64,000 nt of DNA from Comamonadaceae bacterium (lineage in GTDB: Bacteria; Pseudomonadota; Gammaproteobacteria; Burkholderiales; Burkholderiaceae_C), in NCBI GenBank assembly GCA_004144865.1, contig SEAY01000002.1, positions 1-64,000 of the forward strand. Direction: 5' to 3'. The position numbers were made by a program, and so were the translations under genes. Shown piece by piece: positions 54,172-62,390 of this stretch (the first letter of the stretch is position 1; each line of letters begins with the position of its first letter). The notes under the pieces were generated by a model, which saw only the letters and a list, made by a program, of their open reading frames with translations, was not told the DNA's origin and searched no databases.

Positions 54172-55077
54172 GTGGGCATCAGCCAGTACCTCAAGGAAAT
54201 CGGCCGCGGCAAGCAGGGCGCGCGGCCGCTCGCGCGCGAGCAGGCGGCCGACCTGTTCGGCCAGGTGCTGGACGGCGCCGTCACCGATCTCGAGGTGGGC
54301 GCCTTCTGCATCGCCATGCGCGTGAAGGGCGAGACGCCCGAGGAGATGTGCGGCTTCCTCGATGCCACGCAGGCACGGCTCGCGCGCGTCGCCTCCGCCA
54401 GCGGCCGGACCATCGTCGTGCTGCCGAGCTACAACGGCGCGCGCCGCCTCCCGGTGCTCACTCCCCTGCTCGCCGCGCTGGTGGCGAAGCGCGGGCTTCC
54501 AGTCCTGATCCACGGCACGGCTACCGAAGCGAGCCGCGTCGTCGTGCGCGAGGTCCTGGAACTGCTGGACGTGCAGGCTTCTGACCAGTTGCCGGTGCTG
54601 CGCGATGGCCAGGTCGCTTTCGTGCCCACCGAACTGCTGTGCCCCGGCCTGAAGCGCCTGCTCGACGTGCGCAAGGTGGTCGGCGTGCGCAACAGCGCGC
54701 ACAGCCTGGTGAAGCTGATGGATCCTTGCGCGGGCCCGTCCGTGATCGTCAGCAGCTACACGCATCCGGAATACGCCGTGTCCATGGGTGCCGTATTCGA
54801 GAAGATGGGCAGCACCGCGCTGCTGCTGCGCGGCACCGAGGGCGAGGTGGTCGCCGACGCGCGCCGCTTGCCGCAGATGGAGGGCTTCGTGCGCGGACAG
54901 CGCGTCACGCTCGAGGAAGGCCGCAAGGGCACCCTGACGGACCTGCCCCACCTGCCGAAGGAAACGGATCCGCACACCACGGCCGCGTACATCCGCGACG
55001 TGCTCGCCGCGCGCAAGCCCATCCCCGATTCGATGGCGCTGCAGGTGGAACACATCTTGCGATTGGCATCGGCATGA
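54172..55077 (+). CDS. ybiB: YbiB/TrpD2-family nucleic-acid-binding protein
   Basis: The 301-residue protein has the fold of anthranilate phosphoribosyltransferase (GISQYLKEIGRGKQGARPL, then EVGAFCIAMRVKGETPEEM, LPSYNGARRLPVLTPLLAAL and GVRNSAHSLVKLMDP). It lacks the phosphoribosyl-binding GTGGD motif of TrpD. E. coli YbiB is a LexA-controlled nucleic-acid-binding protein. The GTG at 54172 matches the usual MGISxYLKEIGRG start; a TTG at 54166 is possible. It overlaps cobA by four bases, tying it to the nitrate cluster. Confidence 0.88.
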   Translation: MGISQYLKEIGRGKQGARPLAREQAADLFGQVLDGAVTDLEVGAFCIAMRVKGETPEEMCGFLDATQARLARVASASGRTIVVLPSYNGARRLPVLTPLLAALVAKRGLPVLIHGTATEASRVVVREVLELLDVQASDQLPVLRDGQVAFVPTELLCPGLKRLLDVRKVVGVRNSAHSLVKLMDPCAGPSVIVSSYTHPEYAVSMGAVFEKMGSTALLLRGTEGEVVADARRLPQMEGFVRGQRVTLEEGRKGTLTDLPHLPKETDPHTTAAYIRDVLAARKPIPDSMALQVEHILRLASA

Positions 55078-55838
55078 ACACAGGCAAGGTCACCCTCGTC
55101 GGCGCCGGCCCCGGCGATCCGGAAATGCTGACGCTCAAGGCGCTGAAGGCCATCCACCAGGCGACGGTGCTGCTGGTGGACGACCTCGTCAGCGACGAGG
55201 TGGTCGCGCATGCGCCCAAGGGTGCGCGCGTCGTGTATGTCGGCAAGCGCGGCGGCTGCCGCAGCACGCCGCAAGCCTTCATCGAGAAGCTGATGATCCT
55301 CGCGGCGCGCGAAGGCGAGAACGTCGTGCGCCTGAAGGGCGGCGATCCGTTCATCTTCGGCCGCGGCGGCGAGGAGCTCGAGCACCTGCGGGCTGCAGGC
55401 ATCGAAGTGGAGGTCGTCAACGGCATCACCTCCGGGCTCGCCGCCGTGACTTCGCTGGGCGTTCCTCTCACGCACCGTGAACATGCGCAGGGCGTCATCT
55501 TCCTCACCGGCCACGCCCAGAAGGGTGCGGAGCCGCCCGACTGGAAGGCCATCGCCGCCATTGCGCGCGACGCGCGGCTCACGCTGGTCATCTACATGGG
55601 CGTGAGCAGTGCCGAGCGCATCCAGCGCGACCTGCTGAGCGGCCTGCCCGCCGCCACGCCAGTGGCCGTGGTGCAGAAGGCCTCGCTGCCGCAGCAGCGG
55701 CATGCGGTGACGACGCTGGGCGAACTCGCGGCGACGATCGCCCGCGACGGTCTCGCCTCCCCGTCCGTCATCGTGGTGGGCGACGTGGTGCGCGGCGTGG
55801 CCGCCGCGGCTGCGCAGGGAAAGCTGCGCGCAGCCTGA
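55074..55838 (+). CDS. cobA: Uroporphyrinogen-III C-methyltransferase (siroheme pathway)
   Basis: The 254-residue SUMT has TLVGAGPGDPEMLTLKALKA at the N-terminus, VRLKGGDPFIFGRGGEELEH, and the C-terminal VIYMGVSSAERIQ region. It makes precorrin-2 from uroporphyrinogen III with two SAM, the first committed step to siroheme, the cofactor of NirB. It is the single-domain CobA type, not the CysG fusion, so oxidation and iron insertion must come from elsewhere. Coupled to ybiB by ATGA overlap. Confidence 0.95.
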   Translation: MNTGKVTLVGAGPGDPEMLTLKALKAIHQATVLLVDDLVSDEVVAHAPKGARVVYVGKRGGCRSTPQAFIEKLMILAAREGENVVRLKGGDPFIFGRGGEELEHLRAAGIEVEVVNGITSGLAAVTSLGVPLTHREHAQGVIFLTGHAQKGAEPPDWKAIAAIARDARLTLVIYMGVSSAERIQRDLLSGLPAATPVAVVQKASLPQQRHAVTTLGELAATIARDGLASPSVIVVGDVVRGVAAAAAQGKLRAA

Positions 55839-55964
55839 CGCCTTCCTGTCGGCAGCAGCGCGCGATTGCCCCGATCTGCCGCCGAAACGCCCCTCTGTTC
55901 GGCCATTTGGCGCCGGCGCCTGCCCCGCAGAATCGGCCGTCACCAACACAGAGGAGTGAGAGAA

Positions 55965-56441
55965 ATGAGGATTGCTGGACTGAAGCTGGCCTTCGTGCTG
56001 TCGGCCGCGCTGGCCGCAGCGGGCAGCGCCTGGGCCGCCAACGAGCAGGCCGCCGCCGCCAACGCGAAGGAAGCCGAGGCGATGGTGAAGAAGGGCGTGG
56101 CCTACATCAAGGCCAACGGCAAGGACAAGGGCTTCGCCGAGATCACCCGCCGCGACAGCAAGGAATTCCACGACCGCGACCTGTACCTGGCGGTGCACCG
56201 CATGGACGGCACCGCAGTGGCGCACGGCACCAACGACAAGATGGTCGGCAAGAACTTCATCGACATCAAGGACATCGACGGCAAGGAATACATCAAGGAG
56301 CGCGTCGATTTCGCCAAGTCCAAGCAGACCTTCTGGACGGACTACAAGTTCGTGAACCCGGTCAGCAAGAAGATCGAGCCGAAGACGGCGTACTGCGAGC
56401 GCCTGGACGACTACATCGTCTGCGGCGGCATCTACAAGTAA
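55965..56441 (+). CDS. Secreted single-Cache-domain protein
   Basis: The 158-residue protein has a Sec signal peptide (cleavage after AWA, residue 24). The rest is a single Cache (sCache_2-like) sensor domain: EAEAMVKKGVAYIKANGKDK, DRDLYLAVHRMDGTAVAHG, NDKMVGKNFIDIKDIDGK and WTDYKFVNPVSKKIEPKTAY. The C-terminal two Cys (CERLDDYIVCGGIYK) may bridge. Cache domains bind small ligands, often amino acids or carboxylates. As a stand-alone periplasmic protein just ahead of a chemoreceptor, it may present its ligand to that receptor. The ribosome-binding site is GAGGAG. Confidence 0.85.
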   Translation: MRIAGLKLAFVLSAALAAAGSAWAANEQAAAANAKEAEAMVKKGVAYIKANGKDKGFAEITRRDSKEFHDRDLYLAVHRMDGTAVAHGTNDKMVGKNFIDIKDIDGKEYIKERVDFAKSKQTFWTDYKFVNPVSKKIEPKTAYCERLDDYIVCGGIYK

Positions 56442-56519
56442 TCCCCCTTCCGCGCGGCACCGTCCGCGCCCACCGCCGCGCCGGGCCACCGCCCGGCGCC
56501 GGCCGTTGCAGGTCCCCTC

Positions 56520-58169
56520 ATGAAGCTCTGGCAGAAAATCGCGCTGGCCCCCACGCTGGCCATGTTGTTCCTCGTCCTCGTGGGCAGCCTCTCCTATGTG
56601 GTGCTGGCCCGGCAGTCGGCCGCCATGGAGCAGCTGTACAAGGAGCGGTTCGCCGACTACCGCCATGCCGCGGAAGCCGCGCAGGCACTGACCGAAGTGC
56701 ACTCGAGCGTGTACCGCCTGTTCACCTGGATCCAGAACCTGGGCGCCGAACAGGTGGAGCGCACGACCCAGGAACAGAAGAAGAAGATTGCCGCGGTGGC
56801 CGCGTTCGTCGAGGCGCACGCCGGCAAGGACCTGCCGGAGGAAGAACGCGCCCTGGCGCGCGACATCGCCGCCCGGCTCGCGAAATACCAGGACACCATG
56901 GTCAAGGCCATCGACCTGAGCACGGTGGACGTGAGCATCGGGGCCATGCAGATGCAGAACGCGGACGCGGCTTTCCACGACGCGATCAAGGGCCTGACCA
57001 CGCTGGTGGAGAAATCCGGCGCGAGTGCCGAAGCCAGCTATCTCTCGGCGGAGGCGGCCTTCCGCACCCTGGTGACCGCGCTGCTGGTGCTGGGAGTGCT
57101 GGCGCTGGCCGTCTGCGCCGCCGTCACGGTGGGCATGAGCCGGGCGATCGTGCGGCCGCTGCGCAATGCCATCGCCCACGCCGGGCGCATCGCCGGCGGC
57201 GACCTCACGGCCGACATCCGCGCCGGCTCCCGGGACGAGACGGGCGACCTGCTGCGCGCCTTGGCCGACATGAACCGCGGCCTCGTCAACATCGTCGGCC
57301 AGGTGCGGGCCGGCACCGAAACGATCTCGGCGGCCTCGACCCAGATCTCCACCGGGAACCTGGACCTGTCCGCGCGGACCGAGGAGCAGGCGAGCTCGCT
57401 GGAGGAAACCGCCGCGTCGATGGAGGAGCTGACCAGCACGGTGCGGCAGAACGCCGACCATGCGATCCAGGCCGACCAGCTGGCCGCCCGCGCGGCGCAG
57501 ACCGCGGTGGAAGGCGGGAGCGTGGTGTCCGACGTCGTGGCGACGATGGGCCGGATCGACGCCTCGTCGCGCAAGATCGCCGACATCATCGGCGTGATCG
57601 ACGGCATCGCCTTCCAGACCAACATCCTGGCGCTGAATGCCGCCGTCGAGGCGGCGCGCGCCGGCGACCAGGGCCGCGGCTTCGCCGTGGTGGCCGCCGA
57701 GGTGCGCAACCTCGCCAAGCGTTCCGCCGATGCGGCGCGCGAGATCAAGGGCCTGATCGCCGAGTCCACCGGCAACGTGGAAGCCGGCGCGGCCCTGGTC
57801 GACAAGGCCGGCCGCACCATGGAAGACGTCGTGTCCAGCATCCAGCGCGTGAGCGGCATCGTGCGCGAGATCTCCGCCGCCACGCAGGAGCAGACGCGCG
57901 GCATCGAGCAGGTGAACCAGGCCATCAGCGACATGGAGCGCGTGACGCAGCAGAACGCCACGCTGGTGGAGGAAGCCTCCGCGGCCGCGGGCGCCATGCA
58001 GCAGCAGGCGGGCGAGCTGCTGCAATCCGTGAGTGCCTTCCAGCTGGTGGAGAACACGCGCCCGGACGGCGGCACCACGCCGCCGCCGGCCGCCCCCGGG
58101 CTCTTCCAGGGCTGGAGTGCGGCGGTGGAATTCCAGCCGGCCCCTGCCCTGGCCCGGCTCCAGGCCTGA
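56520..58169 (+). CDS. Methyl-accepting chemotaxis protein
   Basis: The 549-residue receptor has TM1 at ~6-28, a periplasmic four-helix-like ligand domain at ~30-183, TM2 at ~184-208, a HAMP domain at ~210-262 and a cytoplasmic coiled-coil signalling domain. The hairpin tip [20 protein letters not shown] is conserved. The C-terminus lacks the NWETF-type CheR pentapeptide and ends in Pro/Ala-rich sequence. It signals to CheA/CheW. It lies 78 bases after the Cache protein and just before a FliT-like gene. Confidence 0.93.
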   Translation: MKLWQKIALAPTLAMLFLVLVGSLSYVVLARQSAAMEQLYKERFADYRHAAEAAQALTEVHSSVYRLFTWIQNLGAEQVERTTQEQKKKIAAVAAFVEAHAGKDLPEEERALARDIAARLAKYQDTMVKAIDLSTVDVSIGAMQMQNADAAFHDAIKGLTTLVEKSGASAEASYLSAEAAFRTLVTALLVLGVLALAVCAAVTVGMSRAIVRPLRNAIAHAGRIAGGDLTADIRAGSRDETGDLLRALADMNRGLVNIVGQVRAGTETISAASTQISTGNLDLSARTEEQASSLEETAASMEELTSTVRQNADHAIQADQLAARAAQTAVEGGSVVSDVVATMGRIDASSRKIADIIGVIDGIAFQTNILALNAAVEAARAGDQGRGFAVVAAEVRNLAKRSADAAREIKGLIAESTGNVEAGAALVDKAGRTMEDVVSSIQRVSGIVREISAATQEQTRGIEQVNQAISDMERVTQQNATLVEEASAAAGAMQQQAGELLQSVSAFQLVENTRPDGGTTPPPAAPGLFQGWSAAVEFQPAPALARLQA

Positions 58170-58177
58170 CCCCGCCC

Positions 58178-58486
58178 ATGGTCCGCCCCAGCGAAGTCCT
58201 GGCGCGCTACGAGCTGCTGGCCGGCACCGTGGCGCACATGGTGGCGCTGGCGGCGGACCGTCAGTGGGAGCACCTGCCGGCGCTCGACGCCCGCTGCGCG
58301 GCGCTGTTCGGCGAGCTCCAGGCCGTGCCGGCCGAAGGTTTGTTCCCCCGCGAACTGGAACGGATGGTCCATCTCACGAGCCGCATCCGCGGGCACCAGG
58401 AAACCCTGCGGCAACTCGTTCAGCCCCAGTTCCTGCAACTCGCCGCGACGCTGCGCTCGGTCGTGCGGGATCGCCCGCCCGCCTGA
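58178..58486 (+). CDS. FliT-like flagellar chaperone candidate
   Basis: The 102-residue all-helical protein has the FliT look: VLARYELLAGTVAHMVALAA, then WEHLPALDARCAALFGELQA and a C-terminal helix RIRGHQETLRQLVQ. In enterics, FliT is the export chaperone for FliD and binds FlhDC to damp class II transcription. Here it precedes flhC directly (82 bases), which supports the call, but the sequence similarity is general. The ATG at 58178 follows the MCP stop by eight bases. Confidence 0.6.
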   Translation: MVRPSEVLARYELLAGTVAHMVALAADRQWEHLPALDARCAALFGELQAVPAEGLFPRELERMVHLTSRIRGHQETLRQLVQPQFLQLAATLRSVVRDRPPA

Positions 58487-58568
58487 GGCCCGCGCACAAC
58501 GCCGCCGCCCGCGGCACTTGCTCCTCCGCTTGCGTTCCATAAGAATCCACGCCCGGAAGGGAGGGGCC

Positions 58569-59102
58569 ATGGCCCAAAAGAGCGTGCTCGAAGAAGCACG
58601 GCAGGTGCAGCTGGCCGTGACGCTCATCGAACTGGGCGCGCGCCTGCAGTTCCTGGAAGCGGAAGTGGACCTGAGCCGCGAGCGGCTCGTCCGCCTGTAC
58701 AAGGAGATCAAGGGCAGTTCGCCCCCCAAGGGCCTGTTGCCGTTTTCCGTGGACTGGTACCTGACGTGGATCGCGAATATCCACGCCTCGCTGTTCTACA
58801 ACATCTACCGGTGCATGCTGCCCGAGGCCGCACGGCCGCTCGAGGCGCTCATCAAGGCTTTCCGCCTCTACCAGGAGCAGGTCGAAGCCCAGGGCGAAGA
58901 GGCCGTCCTGGATTTCACGCGGGCGTGGACCCTGGTGCGCTTCTTCGACAGCGGGATGATGGAACTCGCCGCTTGCACGCGCTGCGGCGGGCAGTTCGTG
59001 GGACATGCCCACGAGAACCGCAGCGGCTACGTGTGCGTGCTGTGCCGACCGCCGTCGCGCGCCGGCAAGAAGCGCCGCGCCCCGGACGTGCTTGGGGCCT
59101 GA
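58569..59102 (+). CDS. flhC: Flagellar transcriptional activator FlhC
   Basis: The 177-residue protein matches E. coli FlhC along its whole length: ARQVQLAVTLIELGARLQFL, YKEIKGSSPPKGLLPFSVDW, and the zinc site C136, C139, C156, C159 (ACTRCGGQF, YVCVLC), with basic tail RAGKKRR. It forms FlhD4C2 and drives class II flagellar promoters with sigma-70. It comes before flhD here, the reverse of the usual flhD-flhC order. The weak ribosome-binding site is GGAGGGG. Confidence 0.94.
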   Translation: MAQKSVLEEARQVQLAVTLIELGARLQFLEAEVDLSRERLVRLYKEIKGSSPPKGLLPFSVDWYLTWIANIHASLFYNIYRCMLPEAARPLEALIKAFRLYQEQVEAQGEEAVLDFTRAWTLVRFFDSGMMELAACTRCGGQFVGHAHENRSGYVCVLCRPPSRAGKKRRAPDVLGA

Positions 59103-59167
59103 CCGCGCATTTCTCCACACTTCAGGCGCCCGCGAGCCGCCTGTCGGCGAGTAGCGGCTTGTTGCTG

Positions 59168-59188
59168 TGAGTAACTGAATGTCACAAT
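59168..59188 (+). promoter_or_regulatory. TGTGA/TCACA dyad in the flhC-flhD spacer
   Basis: TGTGAGTAACTGAATGTCACA has TGTGA and TCACA arms separated by 11 bases (CRP sites have six). It lies 40 bases ahead of flhD. TTGCTG upstream and CACAAT form a poor promoter-like pair. Could be an operator or chance. Confidence 0.3.
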
Positions 59189-59227
59189 CCAGGAAGTGAT
59201 GCCGCAAGGCGGCAGAGGAGCACCTGG

Positions 59228-59551
59228 ATGGATGCGGGCAACGCCAGCAAGGAAATCGCGGACCTGAATCTCACGTACATGCTGCTGGCCCAGAAGCTGC
59301 TGCGCCAGGATCGCGCCGCGGCGATGCTGCGTCTGGGCATCAGTGGCGAGATGGCGGAGATGCTCACGGGCATGTCACTGGCCGAGCTCGTGAAGCTGGC
59401 CACCAGCAACTTCGTGCTCTGCGCCTTCCGTCTCGACGAACTGCCCGGTGTGCGCAGCATGATCCAGCCGGGGCGCGAGAGCGCGCTGCAGCAGGCGCAC
59501 CTGTCGATCCTGCTGGCCGGTGCGCACCAGGCGGCGAACGCCGCCCGCTGA
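59228..59551 (+). CDS. flhD: Flagellar transcriptional activator FlhD
   Basis: The 107-residue protein matches FlhD: EIADLNLTYMLLAQKLLRQD, ATAMLRLGIS-like AAAMLRLGISGEMAEMLTGM, and the conserved C65 in SNFVLCAFRLDE. It is the DNA-binding partner of FlhC. It is separated from flhC by 125 bases with a good ribosome-binding site (GAGGAG) of its own, so it may be transcribed both with flhC and independently. Confidence 0.94.
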   Translation: MDAGNASKEIADLNLTYMLLAQKLLRQDRAAAMLRLGISGEMAEMLTGMSLAELVKLATSNFVLCAFRLDELPGVRSMIQPGRESALQQAHLSILLAGAHQAANAAR

Positions 59552-59557
59552 CTTTCC

Positions 59558-59941
59558 TCAGGGTTCCTGGCGAACCAGGTCGCGCACCGTGAAGCGCACC
59601 TGGCGCAGCAGCGCGTTGCTGCCGGCCGCGCTGCCGTAGGCCGTCAGGTCGGCCACCGGCGCCCAGCGCAGCTGCTCGCCGTCGGCGACCTGCTTCTCGA
59701 TCGACGCCCGGAACGAATACAGGAAGCGCTTGCCGTCGGCGGTGCAGAGCAGTTCCGTGCGCAACACCATGGTCTTGGGCAGGTCGAGGCCCGTGGCCTT
59801 GCCGGCCTGCTGCACCGCTTCGGCCAGCTGGCCGGAAGTGACGAGGGGACACTCCACGCCCTGGCGCACGTTGTAGCTGCCCGCCTGCGCGGTGCCCGCG
59901 AAGGCGGCGGCAGCCAGTACGAGCATGGTGATCTTCTTCAT
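59558..59941 (-). CDS. Small secreted hypothetical protein (127 aa)
   Basis: There is a Sec signal peptide with cleavage after AQA (residue 20). The mature protein is ~107 residues with two Cys that could pair (VECPLVTSGQ and ELLCTADGKR) and a beta-rich pattern. The family is not recognised. It is convergent with flhD, only six bases apart. Confidence 0.65.
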   Translation of the reverse strand: MKKITMLVLAAAAFAGTAQAGSYNVRQGVECPLVTSGQLAEAVQQAGKATGLDLPKTMVLRTELLCTADGKRFLYSFRASIEKQVADGEQLRWAPVADLTAYGSAAGSNALLRQVRFTVRDLVRQEP

Positions 59942-60052
59942 GGACTCTCCTCCGAAGTAATGGCCAATCGTAGGAGTGCGGCCGCCGAAGCGATTGGTGG
60001 AACAGGCATGGCTTTCCGCCCTTCCTCCGCGCCGACGGGATAATCCGCGCCC

Positions 60053-61285
60053 ATGCCCGACACCTCGCCCTCATCGTTCGACGCCATCGTGATCGGGGCG
60101 GGCGCCGCGGGCCTCTTCTGTGCAGGCATCGCCGGCCAGCTGGGCCTGAAGGTGCTGCTGGTCGACCACGCGGAGAAGGTCGCCGAGAAGATCCGCATCT
60201 CCGGCGGCGGGCGGTGCAACTTCACCAACCGCGAGCTCGATCCGCGCCAGCCGCACCGGCATTTCCTGGGCGAGAACCCGCACTTCTGCCGCTCGGCGCT
60301 GGCACGCTACACGCCGCAGGACTTCATCGCGCTGGTGCAGCGGCACGGCATCCCCTTCCACGAGAAGCACAAGGGCCAGCTCTTCGGCGACCGCTCCTCG
60401 GAAGACTTCATCCGCATGCTGCTGGCCGAGTGCGGCGCGGGCGGAGTGACGCACTGGCAGCCCTGCACGGTGCAATCGGTGCGGCATGGCAGCAGCGGCT
60501 ACGAGCTGCAGACCAGCCGCGGTGCGGTGCGCGCGCCTGCGGTGGTGATAGCCACCGGCGGGCTCTCGATCCCGAAGATCGGTGCCACCGACTTCGGCCA
60601 CCGCATCGCGCAGCAGTTCGGCCTGCGCGTCGTGCAGCCGCGCCCCGCCCTCGTTCCGCTCACCTTCGACGGCGAAGCCTGGGCGCCCTTCGCGCAGCTG
60701 GCCGGCCTGGCCTTGCCCGTGCGGATAGCGACCGGGCAGAAGAAGGAGCGCATCGCCTTCGACGAGGACCTGCTCTTCACGCACCGGGGCCTGAGCGGCC
60801 CGGCGGTGCTGCAGATCTCCAGCTACTGGCGCGAAGGCACGCCGCTCCTCGTGGACCTCGCGCCGGGCGCCGACCTGGCGCACGAGCTCCTGCAGGCCAA
60901 GGCGCGTTCGCGCAAGCTGCTGGCCAACGAACTCGCGCAATGGGTGCCCTCCCGGCTGGCCGACGCGTGGACCGGCCAGGACCCGGCATGGCAGCGGCCG
61001 GTGAACGAAGCGGGCGACAAGGCGCTGCAACAGCTCGCGCAGCGTTTCTCGGCCTGGGAGCTGGTGCCCACCGGGACGGAGGGCTATCGCAAGGCGGAGG
61101 TCACCGCCGGCGGGGTGGACACCAAGGCGCTCTCCTCCCAGACCCTCGAATCGCGCCAGCCGGGCTTGTATTTCATCGGCGAAGTGGTCGATGTGACGGG
61201 CTGGCTCGGCGGCTACAACTTCCAGTGGGCCTGGGCGAGCGCGCACGCCTGCGCGCAGGGTCTGGCGGCGACCCTACGGTCCTGA
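60053..61285 (+). CDS. NAD(P)/FAD-dependent oxidoreductase (HI0933/BaiN family)
   Basis: The 410-residue flavoprotein has an FAD-binding N-terminus, GAGAAGLFCAGIAGQLGLKV. The family signature KIRISGGGRCNFTNREL and the ATGGLSIPKIGATDFGH loop follow, with a C-terminal VTGWLGGYNFQWAWASAHA. Relatives include BaiN of bile acid metabolism and many of unknown role. Substrate cannot be told. It is the only gene on the plus strand before the rpsU promoter. Confidence 0.9.
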   Translation: MPDTSPSSFDAIVIGAGAAGLFCAGIAGQLGLKVLLVDHAEKVAEKIRISGGGRCNFTNRELDPRQPHRHFLGENPHFCRSALARYTPQDFIALVQRHGIPFHEKHKGQLFGDRSSEDFIRMLLAECGAGGVTHWQPCTVQSVRHGSSGYELQTSRGAVRAPAVVIATGGLSIPKIGATDFGHRIAQQFGLRVVQPRPALVPLTFDGEAWAPFAQLAGLALPVRIATGQKKERIAFDEDLLFTHRGLSGPAVLQISSYWREGTPLLVDLAPGADLAHELLQAKARSRKLLANELAQWVPSRLADAWTGQDPAWQRPVNEAGDKALQQLAQRFSAWELVPTGTEGYRKAEVTAGGVDTKALSSQTLESRQPGLYFIGEVVDVTGWLGGYNFQWAWASAHACAQGLAATLRS

Positions 61286-61398
61286 TCCACCGCCTGGCGC
61301 CTGGTCGTCGGGGCCGTGCGGTACCGTCCAAACCCGACAGTGGGGAGGAAAGCACATCGAGCTGCCGGGGCTGGTGCAGGGCCGCTGAACCCAGCGGC

Positions 61399-61426
61399 TT
61401 GCCGGGTTTCCCCACACGGCTATAAT
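61399..61426 (+). promoter_or_regulatory. rpsU promoter
   Basis: -35 TTGCCG (61399-61404), 16-base spacer, -10 TATAAT (61421-61426), about 106 bases upstream of the rpsU ATG. The -35 and spacer overlap the left arm of a 15-base perfect inverted repeat (61401-61415 with 61473-61487). Confidence 0.7.
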
Positions 61427-61433
61427 CTCGGGC

Positions 61434-61531
61434 TTTGCTGGCAAACCCCCACCGGCCTGATCGAACCTGTAGGTGGGGAAACCCGGCGGATGTCCTCGAT
61501 CTTCATCCGCCACCTGAATATTCTGGAAGTC
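61434..61531 (+). promoter_or_regulatory. Structured rpsU leader
   Basis: Hairpin A pairs CCCCACC (61447-61453) with GGTGGGG (61472-61478). Hairpin B pairs GGCGGATG (61485-61492) with CATCCGCC (61504-61511) perfectly. The leader then has a GGAAG ribosome-binding site 6 bases before the ATG. Ribosomal protein leaders often bind their own product; here this is only a possibility. Confidence 0.5.
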
Positions 61532-61744
61532 ATGACGACCATTCGTGTCAAGGAAAACGAGCCGTTTGACGTGGCGCTGCGCCGCTTCAAGCGCACCATC
61601 GAGAAGCTGGGCCTGCTGACCGAGCTGCGCGCCCGCGAGTTCTACGAGAAGCCCACTGCCGAGCGCAAGCGCAAGAAGGCTGCTGCCGTGAAGCGCCACT
61701 TCAAGCGCGTGCGCAGCATGCAGCTGCCGAAGAAGCTCTACTGA
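61532..61744 (+). CDS. rpsU: 30S ribosomal protein S21
   Basis: The 70-residue basic protein matches S21: [40 protein letters not shown]. It binds near the 16S rRNA anti-Shine-Dalgarno region and helps initiation. The ATG at 61532 follows GGAAGTC. It is followed by an intrinsic terminator and then yqeY, the usual order in Proteobacteria. Confidence 0.97.
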   Translation: MTTIRVKENEPFDVALRRFKRTIEKLGLLTELRAREFYEKPTAERKRKKAAAVKRHFKRVRSMQLPKKLY

Positions 61745-61765
61745 GCCCCGGCCAGCGCATCGCGA

Positions 61766-61799
61766 AAGCCCGCCTGGGGACGCCCAGCCGGGCTTTTTT
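61766..61799 (+). terminator. rpsU intrinsic terminator
   Basis: AGCCCG (61767-61772) pairs with CGGGCT (61789-61794), with an inner CTGGG / CCCAG stem, and is followed by TTTTTT (61794-61799). A textbook terminator 22 bases after the stop codon; yqeY therefore needs read-through or its own start. Confidence 0.9.
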
Positions 61800-61823
61800 C
61801 ATTCTGTAGCCTGAGGAAACGCC

Positions 61824-62270
61824 ATGACGCTCAAGGAACGCATCACCGAGGACATGAAGGCCGCCATGCGCGCCAAGGAAGCCGAGCGCCTGGGCGCCAT
61901 CCGCATGCTCACCGCCGCCATCAAGCAGAAGGAAGTGGACGAGCGCGTGGAGCTGGACGACGCCGGGGTGGTGGCCATCGTCGACAAGCTGCTCAAGCAG
62001 CGCAAGGACAGCATCGAGGCCTTCCAGAAGGCCGGCCGCCAGGACCTGGTCGACAAGGAGCAGGCCGAACTGGTCGTGCTGCAGGCCTACCTGCCGGCGC
62101 GCATGTCGGCCGATGAAGTCGCCGCGGAGGTGAAGAAGATCGTCGGGGAAACCGGCGCAAGCGGCCCCGGCGACATGGGCAAGGTGATGGGCGCCGCCAA
62201 GCAGCGCCTCGCCGGCAAGGCCGACATGGGACAGGTGAGCGCGGCGGTGAAGGCGGCGCTGGCGGGCTGA
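61824..62270 (+). CDS. yqeY: GatB/YqeY domain-containing protein
   Basis: The 148-residue helical protein matches the YqeY family: LKERITEDMKAAMRAKEAER, IRMLTAAIKQKEVDERVELD, RKDSIEAFQKAGRQDL and the C-terminal domain ending VSAAVKAALAG. The domain resembles the tail of GatB that contacts tRNA; YqeY itself has no proven activity. The usual neighbour of rpsU. Confidence 0.94.
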   Translation: MTLKERITEDMKAAMRAKEAERLGAIRMLTAAIKQKEVDERVELDDAGVVAIVDKLLKQRKDSIEAFQKAGRQDLVDKEQAELVVLQAYLPARMSADEVAAEVKKIVGETGASGPGDMGKVMGAAKQRLAGKADMGQVSAAVKAALAG

Positions 62271-62282
62271 GGCAAGGCCGCT

Positions 62283-62366
62283 GTCATTGCGGGCTTGACC
62301 CGCAATCCATGCGTCCTTCATCGACGCCCTGCGTTCCCGGCGAGATCCCAGCCTGCGCCGGGATGG
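62283..62366. repeat. GTCATTGCGGGCTTGACCCGCAA-type palindromic repeat (second copy)
   Basis: TTGCGGGCTTGACCCGCAA hairpin followed by a diverged second half (TTCCCGGCGAGATCCC...CGCCGGGATG). It lies between convergent yqeY and pmbA. The first copy is at 45585-45660. Confidence 0.8.
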
Positions 62367-62390
62367 CCGGTTCCGCGGCGCGCAACGCCG

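Noticed and set aside
54756-58025. 1089-residue minus-strand open frame across ybiB, cobA, Cache and MCP genes
   Set aside because: Long antisense open frames are expected at this GC content. It covers four well-supported genes and has Gly/His/Arg-rich composition without motifs.
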